Assembly (NCBI GenBank): GCA_963922205.1
Contig: CAWUHX010000075.1
Span: 372,001 to 436,000 of the forward strand
DNA length: 64,000 nt
From: Romanomermis culicivorax
Lineage: Eukaryota; Nematoda; Enoplea; Mermithida; Mermithidae
Reading direction: 5' to 3'
The translations under genes and the position numbers were made by a program. The first letter of the stretch is position 1, and the number at the start of each line of letters is the position of its first letter. Under the pieces are notes generated by a model. That model saw only the letters and a list, made by a program, of their open reading frames with translations, made no database searches and was not told the DNA's origin. Below, piece after piece: positions 25,601-34,323 of the stretch.

Positions 25601-26840
25601 AACATTTCTCATTCAGAATGGAACTTTTCAGCAGTATTTTCTCTTAAATTTCTTTGAAATTTCAGTAATATGTTGGAAAATAATGCATGAGAATTTGCAA
25701 AAAATGTTATGCTCTCAGCTAAACGGTGTTGATAATGCACAGAAGTACAAAGTGTACAACCAAAGTCATTGTGCTATCGAAGGCACAAAAACCTCAACCT
25801 TGGACATGAAAATAAAGAAGATACATAAATATCGGTTCTTCTGCCTAAAATTAGGAGATTTCCCAAAGTTCCAGTATAAGCTTTGTTAAAAAACTGCATA
25901 AGTATAGAATCTGTGTGAAAAATATGCATTAGAATTCTCGGAATTCAATATTTTTACGTCGCGCCAAGCCATCTCAATTTTTCGCAGGCGCCGACTGGTC
26001 GACAAATTGCAATGAAATCGAACCCGTGATCAAAAAATTGGGCGATCATTACAATCGAACGGGTCAAATTATCGTCGCCCGCATAGACGCCATGTTGAAC
26101 GAATTCGAGCATATAAAAGTCGAAATTTTGCCCACTATCAAGTTGTTTATCGCTAATTCGGATGAAGTAAACAAAAAATTTTGCTTACTGTATACATTAG
26201 GATTTTGATCACGTAGAATTGATTGATAACTAACTCTTTGAAAATCGAGACACCCTGCTCAATAAAACGATTGAAATGCCAAGAGCACCACCTGACCGAT
26301 TTACTCCACTTCCACTCTAAAACGCCCATTCAGAAGACTACTTTTTGTTATGATTAAGAAATAATTTATGCAACTGAGTTCAACAATTTTAGCTCCAGAT
26401 CTAGAAAACCCAGATCGATTGAATCTGAGTCTGAATCTGAAGCTAAACCCAACCCTTGAAAAGCCTAATTCAAAATCCAGATCCCGATTTCGCCACCAAA
26501 TATTTTTGATGCTCAAGTGGTGATTTTTTTACTGGCAGGTTATCGAATATGACGGTAATAAAAGTTTCACGTCGTTGAAAAGATTTGTCGACTCCAACGG
26601 TACAGAAGATGCGAAGAAAGTCGTTGATGAGGTGACAATTTCTATGGTTATACTTACTGTAGTTTGTTACTGCAAGATCTGCAAAGTTATTGACAAAAGC
26701 TACTTCTTAGCGGCGTGACGATTCATACATCTTATGTTTGAAAATCATGAATTTTTTAAAAATCTTATCAGATGACTGATTCATTCCGAATTTTACAGAA
26801 ACACAAAACTCAAGAAAGCCAAAAGAAAGACGAATTATAA
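13636..26840 (+). CDS. Protein disulfide isomerase-like ER protein, non-canonical active sites, 12 exons
   Basis: PDIs form and shuffle disulfides in the ER lumen. Proposed exons: 13636-13792, 15892-16095, 17901-18034, 18142-18279, 20422-20526, 22396-22520, 22590-22718, 23070-23178, 23658-23778, 25988-26166, 26539-26631, 26799-26840. They sum to 1536 nt in frame, 511 aa plus stop, close to the usual 500 or so. A signal peptide (about residues 1-17) precedes an acidic DDDDDEDY stretch. Domain a has SPSCTYC (C57, C60) where WCGHC is expected. Regions b and b' follow, with FFEEDMIKYKPE and a match to SQDLPDDW before a'. Domain a' has ADWSTNC (residues 409-415), so the first active-site cysteine is Ser412. 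The protein ends KKDEL, an ER-retrieval signal. Intron 6 is only 69 bp and its acceptor is the least certain. Other introns are swollen by repeats. A substrate-binding or reductase-poor PDI is likely. Confidence 0.9.
16695..16795. repeat. ATCCGGATA-rich hAT-like terminal fragment (PDI intron 2)
   Basis: Several copies of ATATCCGGAT and its palindromic partners cluster here. The same motif marks the ends of the elements at 41366-42397 and 45205-46285. Only one end is visible, so this is probably a solo remnant. Confidence 0.45.
16840..16945. repeat. Short tandem repeat, about 18-bp unit
   Basis: About five units of the form AATTGAGCGAATTCCC stand in line, with diverged copies near 17435-17570. 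The layout resembles one arm of a foldback element like that at 9149-10121, but no inverted partner is clear. Confidence 0.5.
18465..20395. repeat. Decayed repeat units filling PDI intron 4
   Basis: The phrases TTCACAGAACGTGTGA (near 18475, 18887, 18968, 19962, 20172, 20312) and GTTGCTGACGTCAAA (near 18770, 19483, 20013, 20223, 20370) recur with substitutions. Closest spacings are 80 to 210 bases, suggesting an old tandem array of about 140-bp units. The inverted-repeat element at 19007-19916 sits in the middle of it. Confidence 0.5.
19007..19916. mobile_element. Inverted-repeat element in PDI intron 4
   Basis: The left arm (about 19007-19345) and right arm (about 19590-19916) are inverted copies of each other over more than 300 bases. 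Both carry TTTAATACGGAAAAACTA, AATAAGCTTATTACTG and ATCGACGCAGTTCTGTC. The spacer is about 245 bases and non-coding. A third diverged copy of one arm lies at 21880-22170. This is a non-autonomous foldback-like element, superfamily unknown. Confidence 0.65.
20660..21480. repeat. CGACTGTCGCTGATTGTCAGCGA-type repeat region (PDI intron 5)
   Basis: The 20-mer ACTGTCGCTGATTGTCAGCG occurs at 20685 and again at 21336, with many shorter variants (GTCGGCGATAGTCGC and similar) at both ends. The middle (20830-20995) holds repeats of ATTCGGGAAATCGGGAT. End-clustered motifs with a different core suggest one degraded transposon of about 0.8 kb. Borders and duplication were not found. Confidence 0.45.
21880..22170. 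repeat. Third, diverged arm copy of the intron-4 inverted-repeat element
   Basis: It contains AGTAATAAGCT, a GTTTTTGCGTGTTGAACTT counterpart of the arm's pyrimidine stretch, and CGATCATTTCAAAATGAA, in the same order as the right arm of 19007-19916 but with more changes. No opposing arm is seen here. Confidence 0.45.
24355..25500. mobile_element. Large imperfect palindrome, foldback-like element in PDI intron 9
   Basis: The left half reads inward with TCGTTACCACTTGAA, TTTCGAACATGGTGCAC, AGATGCATCGCTAATATTTC, TACATCAAAGGCCGAAATT, AAAGCGTTGCTCCGCC and CACCCAAAATGCACTAAT. The reverse complement of each appears in mirror order in the right half, down to a centre near 24990-25060. The whole of about 1.14 kb is therefore one long inverted repeat with little or no unique core. 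Its outer parts also contain short direct units such as ATCCAGATCCCATCT. An intron transcript would fold into a long hairpin. Confidence 0.7.
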
Positions 26841-27028
26841 TTTGTACGTGGATGAAAAAACGTTTTTGATCGTTGATGTTGATTATAACAAGTTTTTTGT
26901 TTTGTTATGTTATACCGGAATCGCGGGCTATTATTTGTTTTTTCGGCATAAAATATTTATTTGATGAATTTATTTATGACGAATCAGCTATTTTTTTGGA
27001 ATGTTGATTTTTCAAATGATAAAAAGTG
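26841..27028. other. 3' flank of the PDI-like gene
   Basis: AT-rich non-coding sequence follows the stop codon. No perfect AATAAA was seen close to the stop. The polyadenylation site is not placed. Confidence 0.3.
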
Positions 27029-27087
27029 TCACATTAAACGAAGTGGAGCCATGTCACATTAAATGAAGTGGGTGATCAGTCACATTG
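27029..27087. repeat. Short tandem repeat TGTCACATTAAAYGAAGTGG
   Basis: Two near-identical units of about 33 bp, containing CACATTAAACGAAGTGG and CACATTAAATGAAGTGG, and a third partial unit (CACATT) lead directly into the hairpin-dense block. Confidence 0.6.
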
Positions 27088-28177
27088 ACGGGAAAAACCC
27101 GTACCATATCCCATAGGAATTATGGCCATGACACTGTAGGTGACATGCTGTGACCCGTGGGTGGCTCCAGTAATATTCTTCGTTTCGGGAACCTAAGCCA
27201 GCTGGTACTACTACAGGTAAACCTATGGTGTACCTCGACCTTGTCCTAGGGTTATGCTGTAGAATAATGGACAATGCGGCCGGGTCAGGGATGCCAATCC
27301 CTAGTCCTCACTCACTGGGAATGAGGGACGGTGCCATTCGGAGAATGGCATACTGTAGGGGACCCGATTGTTAACCTAAATCCCTTTATTGGCCCTGACC
27401 TTAAGGGTCTGCGGGCTTTCTTAACTGAGGGCACTTCCGTGGGAAACTAGCTTAGGGGAGACTCCCACAAATATACCCTCAACAATAATAACCCCTGAGA
27501 AGACTTACTAATCCTCTTCTTAACCTATTCGGCGATGAGCGATGGGTCCTGGGGTCAGAGTGCGGGGGTCCTACGGACGGTGATGAATGGGTACGGGAAT
27601 CCGAGCAATTCGGCGTGGGGTTCTGCGGCTGCGGATCGGCAGGCGGCGGTAACAAACGTTTCCTCGGTGAGGGCGACAGGGTTCCTTGTTAACGGCGAGG
27701 GGGACGAGTTCCTACGGTCGGGTTACTGTAGTGGTAACGTATAAGGAGGCTGGAGGCGAGACTATGCAAATTTTATTCGACGAGTGGCGAATGCAGTTGA
27801 CGATATAAAAATATAATAATAAAGGCGATGAACGGCAAAACGCGGAGATGCAAGACCAAAAAGACGCAACACCAGTTAGGCCCAATAAAAGCCCTTTTAA
27901 AGGGCTCCATAAACTACAGTATGCCTTGGGCGGAGTCAACACTCCCCCAAGCTAACTTCTGCAGCGGAAATCATTGCAGAAGATGCCTATGGTCACATAG
28001 ACATTTTCCAGTTCACAACGTTAAGCATTGGGGCGAGTTTTTACTCTCCATGCTTAACATAGGAACGTCAACCAGTGAGAATTTCCAACTAGTCGTTTCA
28101 CGTTGCGAAATGTCGCTAGTTTTTACTGATAAGAGGTGCACATTGTGCTCCAATTACAGCGATGAGCTCGGAGAGCT
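27088..28177. other. Hairpin-dense GC-richer block, unidentified
   Basis: At least fourteen short stem-loops follow one another. Examples with perfect or nearly perfect stems: 27088-27102, 27111-27125, 27127-27147, 27287-27302 (AGGGAT/ATCCCT), 27304-27329, 27332-27350 (TGCCATTC/GAATGGCA, 3-base loop), 27439-27468 (GTGGGA/TCCCAC), 27601-27613, 27662-27672, 27722-27738, 27890-27906 (AGCCCTT/AAGGGCT), 27925-27951, 27956-27982 (CTTCTGCA/TGCAGAAG), 27987-28000, 28020-28058, 28135-28151. Base composition differs from the AT-rich flanks. A short frame (27535-27744) opens within it. It could be the structured 5' part of a retroelement, a structured RNA, or an unknown repeat. No transposon domain is recognisable. 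Confidence 0.55.
27535..27744 (+). CDS. Small hypothetical ORF inside the hairpin-dense block
   Basis: A 69-codon frame starts MSDGSWGQ and is rich in Gly, Ser, Asn and Ala, ending in a stop at 27742-27744. The G-rich codon use is unlike the host genes. It may be the start of a retroelement ORF1 cut short by mutation. There is no recognisable domain, so its coding status is doubtful. Confidence 0.25.
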   Translation: MSDGSWGQSAGVLRTVMNGYGNPSNSAWGSAAADRQAAVTNVSSVRATGFLVNGEGDEFLRSGYCSGNV

Positions 28178-28878
28178 TATCTCTAACGGAAATTCTTGAC
28201 TAGCAGGCACATACTGTAGTCTACGTGTATAACAAAATAATAAATCGAAACGGAAACAAAATGTGCACAAAAGAAACAGAAATTAAACATGAAAAAGTAC
28301 ACACATAAATTGCATGTAAAAATTATAAAAACGAAACGCAAAATTGATGCAAATTACTATAACACAAAACGTAACGAAAAACATAACGAAAAATTGTGAT
28401 GTGAATCATGTGACGTTCGACGAAATTCGTCGGCACGTGACAAAAGATATGGTTGAGTAGCATGTTGATTTTCGTCAAAATTGTTTTTTTTTCATTTATT
28501 TTTTAAAAACCACCAGGAGGACTCATATTTTTTTCTTTTTGACGTCTAACACAGAATATTCCTCATTCAGATGTTTTGGTCCTTTGCTTGAGTTTGATTC
28601 ATTTAAGCAAGTACATATACACGTCTAGGCAGCTCAGAAAGACACATAAATTACTGTTTTCCCCTTGTTCTAAAATCGCATGACGCAAACAAAAAAGTGA
28701 GCGATAAAAGTGTTCGTTAGTCGCGGTTTTTTGCACACAGCAACCAAATTCTGCGCTGTGCAATTGAAATTCTTCCTTTAAAGCTTCGGAGTCCATCCAA
28801 GAGGTTGACGTTCCTTTTGATTATGTTATATGGCCTCCTTTCCGCAATGCATTTTCAATCACCATTTTTCCTCCGGAG
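28178..28878. other. Intergenic AT-rich stretch with one strong hairpin
   Basis: Low-complexity AAAAYGAAA-type sequence dominates 28220-28400. At 28411-28440 a palindrome centred on CGACGAAATTCGTCG forms a stem of about 14 bp with one mismatch. No gene is seen. The 8-bp target copy CTCCGGAG (28871-28878) of the next element closes the stretch. Confidence 0.45.
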
Positions 28879-29720
28879 CAGCGTTTTTGTTGTGCACGGA
28901 CATTTGTGCCAATTGGCACAAGAGGCCAAAAAAATTTGTGCCAATGGCACAAAAAAATTTTGTAACTTGAAACATAACTGAAAACTGCGAAAAAGTTTAA
29001 GGCCAAAAGTTTGATAAAAGGTTAACGTTTAATGCATTAATTTTTTGTAAAAATCGTGCCCAAATCTATTTTTCAGCTCACCATGATGTCAGTGAGATAA
29101 GAAAAAACAGTGCAACAAAGTAGTTCACGAAAATCCTAAAAGAAATAGAATGTTGATAAAATTTAATTAGGTCTTGAATTGTTCAGGAAGTTCAAATTGA
29201 TTCAATTTTCGACTACGAATACGAATATCTGTGTTATTTAACAACAATGTAAAGACTAGAGAAAATAAAGTCGAAAATCGTGTAAATTTTCGATCCAAAC
29301 ATTGTACCATTATCAAAGATATCGATTTTCCTGTTTGAATCAATCAAACACAAAAAGTAAGAATTTCGGTTTAAAATCCGAATCTGACTGAATGAACAGG
29401 GAATATTCAGAATTTCTTTTTACTCACCAGTCTTGACAGCCTATAAAGTTGCTGTAACGATACCAATACACTGTTCGAAGAGAAACAGTTCGCGTTCAGG
29501 CCAAATCTACGAATAGGAATTATTATATTCATTGACTCACTCGGCGCGAAGCGCCGAAAATTTTTGGCATTTTCAGCCCCTAAAACGTCTAAAAATCAAG
29601 GAAATTTTATGTTTGACCAGCCAAAAATTTTGTGCCAATTGGCACAAACGCTCAAAATTTTTTGTGCCATTCCAAATTTTTTTGTGCCAAAAACCATGTT
29701 TTGGCACAAAAAAAACACTG
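28879..29720 (+). mobile_element. hAT-like MITE, GTGCCAATTGGCAC family, copy A
   Basis: The element starts CAGCGTTTTTGTTGTGCAC and ends GTGCCAAAACC... then GGCACAAAAAAAACACTG, imperfect terminal inverted repeats. It is flanked by a perfect 8-bp duplication CTCCGGAG (28871-28878 and 29721-29728), the length made by hAT transposases. Subterminal palindromes GTGCCAATTGGCAC occur at both ends. A CGGCGCGAAGCGCCG hairpin lies at 29542-29556. There is no transposase frame. Two related copies lie at 57837-58247 and 58248-59566. Confidence 0.8.
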
Positions 29721-29734
29721 CTCCGGAGTCCGGG

Positions 29735-30345
29735 CACCGTTTTTTTCCTCGAAAATATTTTCCATATGAGAACCAGACCCAAAATTTTTTTCCTCATTTT
29801 CCAAAAATTTTCGAGCTTTTATATTCTAAAGTGCTGGAAAATAAATCTCTCTAATGGATATTCGTGAACGGAAGTTCTAAAATCACAGTTCGGTTCAGAT
29901 TTCAGAATGATGTCTTCAATTTCCAGTTTCAGTAAACCCAAAAGTTCATGTTGACAATGTTCGAAAAATTCAAAGCAACGAGAAAAAAATGAGAGAATTG
30001 ATGGGAAATTTTTTTTTCGGCGAAATACTGACTGTTAATGTTTAGAAAATGAGACGAGCTAACTTGTTTGATAGAAACTCTGTTGAGAATGAATTCGTAA
30101 GTAAGAGTAGATATGTTAATGGCTGCGCCTGAAAGAAAATGGTGATTATTATACCCTTGGCCGGCGCTAAGAGCCGGAAAATTTTGAGATTTTGGCCTTG
30201 TAAAGTCGACCGATACGCATCTTTTCATTTTTGAATTCCTCGAAATTTTTTCCACAATGAGAACCATACCTAAATTTTTTTTCCTCATTTTCAAATTTTT
30301 TTCCTCAGAAGATCTCATTTGAGGAAAAAACGGTGCCACCGGCGG
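29735..30345. mobile_element. MITE with CACCGTTTTTTTCCTC tips
   Basis: The left tip GGCACCGTTTTTTTCCTC mirrors the right tip GAGGAAAAAACGGTGCC. Behind the left tip the phrase ATGAGAACCAGACCCAAAATTT is repeated inversely near the right end as ATGAGAACCATACC. No convincing target duplication was found. It carries a diverged hairpin GGCCGGCGCTAAGAGCCGG. It belongs by tip and core to the same group as the hAT-like MITEs nearby. Confidence 0.5.
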
Positions 30346-30348
30346 GGT

Positions 30349-30930
30349 TGCACAGGCCAGGTTGCAATGTGCAACTTGGGGAAAATTTTTGGTTGCTCAG
30401 ATAAATTTTTGGTTGCTCACTCTAAAATCAATAAATTTGCTTAATTTTATCGGGAAAACCATCTTAAACTAGTTTTCTTGTATTTCATTCGATGCGCGTC
30501 GGTTTTAGGCTTTTAAAACCCAATTTTCTGAGTTTTGACGAGAAAATGGAAAAATTAATATATGGCCAGACTAAAGTAATTTGTTCGGCGCGCAGCGCCG
30601 AAAATTTTTTCTGAATTTTAATATTCTATAACACTGGAGAATGAATTTTTCCACTCTTTATTTCCCAGACAGAAGGTTTTATTTCTCAGTAAGTTTAATG
30701 AATTTTCGGTCGGACAAACTAAAATTCAAAAACTAGGCAAAAGAGTAAGAATTTGGATCTTTCAACCGGCAAGAATTTTTAGCATTGTCTTACACTCAAA
30801 ATGTTTTAATCACATAAAAGTCAAAATTTTTATGAAGATCACAAAAAGATTTTGAGAAAAGGACCGAGAAATTAGGTTGCACAGCCCGAAATTTGGTTGC
30901 TGTGTGCAAAAAAAAAGCCTGGCCACCGGG
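30349..30930. mobile_element. MITE with GGTTGCACAG/GTGTGCAA subterminal motifs
   Basis: GGTTGCACAGGCCAGG and TTTTGGTTGCTCA at the left are answered by GGTTGCACAGCCC and GTTGCTGTGTGCAAAAA at the right. The flanks CCACCGGC and CCACCGGG could be an 8-bp duplication with one mismatch. A CGGCGCGCAGCGCCG hairpin lies at 30586-30600. There is no coding capacity. Confidence 0.45.
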
Positions 30931-32620
30931 TCTTTTCCCCGAAACGGGGGAAAGAGTTCAGAATTTTTCCCCCATTTTCCCGAAGTCATTTTTTTGCTAA
31001 AAAATGCTCATAGGCTCTTTATTTAAGCGTTTTTGAGCTTTTTCAACCCTTCTAGTGTTTTAAGAGCTGTTAATTCATTAAAATTGACGGAAAAATTGAA
31101 ATTTTTGAGTTTGAAGTCTAATCTACAAGAACTATTTTTTTCACATTTGCACTATAATGTGGAAAAAATTTTTGAGGTCTTTTCACAGATGTGGAAGAAA
31201 AGTTTGAGTTTTTCATATTGAAAAGATGCATTTTGGTCCATTTTAGGAGGTCCGAATCTCCAAATTTTCCGGCGCTTCGCGCTGGTTATAACTTTAATAA
31301 TTATTATTATTTATTTCCTAGCTCAGGCGCGCCTTCTAACATGTCTACTTTCACTTATGATTTAATCTTTAATAGTTTTCGTCATCTTAAACAAACGTAT
31401 TATTTCATGTTTAATTGGTAATCTTCAATATTTTATCTTGATATTCAATGAAGATTCGCATTTTTTCCTTGACACATTTTTTGAGAAAGATCAATACGTC
31501 AAGTCTCCAAAATTTTTTGAGGCGTTTGTTCCTTTCTTAACGTAAATTCAATTGAAAAGCTTCCTGGAAGTATTTTTGGAAAATTTCTACGCTTCTGACT
31601 CATAGCTTTTCGGCCAAATTCATGAAAGGTTACAAACAGATTAATGGTTTTAAAATCTTTCGAATGAAAAATTTCTGGAAATTCCAATACATGAACACAA
31701 AATTTAAATCTAATTTTTGAGATATATGTTCAGGATGATTATCAAAATGCTTTAAAATCTGAAGAACACTTAAATAAAGCGTTTATGAGAATTTTCAAGC
31801 GTAAAAAGGACGATTTTAGGACGAAAATTTGTCGCCAAAAATTTTCCACGTGTGGAAAAAAAATTTGACCTCTTTCCACATTTGTGGAAAAAAGTTCGTG
31901 GAAAAAAACAGTATCTACAAGCGATGTGGAACAAATTTTCCAGCAAACTATCCAAGACCATAATCACTTTCAGTTACATGAGAAATCGACAGTTATGTCC
32001 TTCATGATGACAAGTGAGAGCCCAAAAAACGTGTTGATGTTTTCGTATGGACATTCTGCGACGCTGGAAAATCAATTTTCCGAACATTTATTTAAAGAAT
32101 TTGATTCGAATTTTGTGTACAAAAGTTGTAATTTCTAGGATTATATTTTTTGAAAAATTTTAAAATCAGTAAATTATTCGTAAACTCTCATGAACTAAGC
32201 AGAAAAGATAGAAGTAAGAAGAGTAAAAATTTCCGAAGACTATTTCCACAAAGCTTTTGAATTGATTACGTTGGGGAAGAAATAATCGCTTCAAGAAGCT
32301 GAGAGATTTGACGTATTGATCTTTCTTAAAAACTGTGTCGAGGAAAAAATGCGAATCTTCATTAAATATCATGATAAAATTTTGAGTATTACCAATTAAA
32401 ATATGAGATAATACGTTCAATATGAGGAAAACTATTGTTGATTATGTGATAAATGAAGATGAACACGCTAAAAGCCACACCTGAGCTAAATATACATAAT
32501 AATGATAATTAGTTTTTTGTGATTATGACCTTTTAAAATGCACTAAAATGCATCTTTTCTGTATCCGATCCCCAAAATTTTTTTCGCTTTTCTCAATTAT
32601 TCTCCCCAGAAGGCACGATT
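30931..32620. mobile_element. Composite of TTTTCCCC-type MITE fragments in both orientations
   Basis: 30931-31190 matches the left part of the element at 47450-48451 in + orientation (TTTTCCCC, GGGG, CCCGAAGTC, then GAGCTTTTTCAA). 31200-31790 is the right part of the same family in minus orientation, with the GGCGCTTCGCGC hairpin followed by TTATAACTTTAATAAT. 31890-32600 is a + copy of the middle and right part, ending ATGCATCTTTTCTGTATCCG. The open frames here are shadows of this repeat. The mix points to nested insertions or rearrangement. Confidence 0.55.
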
Positions 32621-33140
32621 TGGTGAAAAAACAATGTTTTCAATTCGTGCGTTTTAAAATAGAAAATATCGAAAATGTGGTTAGATTACTATTTACTGCG
32701 CGCTGTTCTTTTCCCCAAATCGTGCTTTTTTGGGGAAAAAAATGTGTAAAAAGAAAAAATTTGGGTGTTTTCCTCATTTGGGAAAGAAAATCTTGGGGTC
32801 GGATACAAAAAAGAAAAATATGCATTTTGGTGCATTTTAGAGAGTCCCAGTCTCAGAATTTTTCGGCGCTTCGCGCCGTTTATAACTTTAATAATAATTA
32901 TTATTTATTTATTACCTACTTCAGGGCAGCTTTTAGCCATATCTGTAAGAGGTCCGACCAGTTGGGGGGGGGGGGGGGGTTTAACCAGAAATTTCAAGGA
33001 GGGGTCGAAAAAAGTCGAAAATTTTCCCAAAAAAGGCACTTTTTTCCAAATTTATCCTTATTTTCCCAAGTTGGGGGGGGGGTTGAGAATAAGACTGGCC
33101 AAGTTGGGGGGGTCCTCCCCAACCCTACCAATTACAAGAT
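32621..33140. repeat. MITE fragment and one G-run satellite unit
   Basis: 32621-32939 holds more of the TTTTCCCC MITE, including a CGGCGCTTCGCGCCG hairpin at 32864-32878. 32940-33140 is one unit of the G-run repeat also seen at 47240-48860, beginning CTGTAAGAGGTCCGACCAG. It has a 16-base G run near 32963 and a further G run near 33074, and contains GGCCAAGTTGGGG. Confidence 0.6.
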
Positions 33141-34323
33141 GCTTTTAGAATGTCTATTTTCACTTATCATTTAATCTTCTATGATTTCCCTCATATTAAA
33201 CGTATTATCTTTTTGATTTTTAATCTCCAATATTTTATCGTGATTTTAATGAGGATCAGACATGCACGGCAAGAATTTTCCAGGGGGAGGTTCCTTTGAC
33301 TTTTTATCAAGGGGTAGGGGATTGGGTGAGCGAAAAAACAAAAAAAAAAGTTCTGAAATGTTTTTCATACAAAATATGCACAAAAATCATCAAAAAAACT
33401 GTCTTGAAAAAAGTTCAGAAGGTGTTTAGCGATTTTTTTGGGCCACGGTCTCGGGTATGGGGGTTTACCTCCTCTGTTCTCCTATGTGCATGTATGATGA
33501 AGATCCGTATTTTTCTTTGACAAAGTTTTTGAGAAGGATCAATACGTCAACTTTTTTAACTTTTTGAAGCGATTGTTCCTTCCTGGAAAGTCTATGATCT
33601 TCATACATTTAACCAAAATCAAGATTTGGATAATTTAAATTTTTGGTTACTAATTTGATTTTCGGAAGTAACTGTTGACCGAATTCATTTTTCAGCATTG
33701 TAATATCGAAATCCATAGAAATTTTCGGAACTTTTTATCATTATTGCTGTTTCGCTTGAATTTATTAAACGATTTTCTCGCTGGTCAGCTGATTATAAAC
33801 ATCATTTCATTGGCCATTTCTCAAGTCTGAACATCATTTCCAGACTTAAAAATTGAACCTTAGCCACGGAATAAGTCATAAAAACATTCACTTACTGGCA
33901 TTTTAGGGTATAAAATTCCAAAAAAATTTCCGCCGCTTAACGTCGGAAGGAAGGATAAATTAAATCCAGTCCATAGATTTTTACTTTGACCGATCACAGT
34001 GGTGGCGTCAGTGGAATTTCTAGGCAATGAAGGATTTTTTACCTCAGTTTTTGGATCCAGATACAAATGCTGTTACTGGCATCGAAAATTCTCAAAATCA
34101 ATGGAGAAATTGGAATTTCCTTAGATTTGTCTCAATTTTGTTATGTATTACCGAATGATTATTTTACAAGGCATCTCTCATTTCCGTAATGTTCAACATT
34201 TTTGTAATTAAATAATTCTGTGTCTTGATTGTTTATTTCTTCATTTTATTTGAGAAAAGTATTGATATCAATTTGTTTAAAGGAGCTATTTTTTACTCTC
34301 TTTTTATTTGATTCATCGTTCAG
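33141..34323. other. Intergenic stretch upstream of beclin-1
   Basis: 33141-33560 still contains MITE-like remnants. Beyond that I see only AT-rich unique-looking sequence. Just before the beclin start codon a pyrimidine-rich tract ends in TTCAG (34319-34323), a splice-acceptor signal directly abutting ATG. Confidence 0.45.

Noticed and set aside
27890..27906. Hairpin AGCCCTT-TTA-AAGGGCT resembling the histone mRNA 3' stem-loop
   Set aside because: Stem and loop lengths differ from the conserved 6-bp/4-base histone form and no histone gene lies upstream.
30100..30200. GGCCGGCGCTAAGAGCCGG as a rho-independent terminator-like stem
   Set aside because: The genome is eukaryotic and the sequence is a decayed form of the GGCGCGAAGCGCC hairpin found in the MITEs.
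32548..33174. 208-codon open frame
   Set aside because: It runs through MITE and G-run repeat sequence, has no domain, and similar frames recur in other copies of the repeats.
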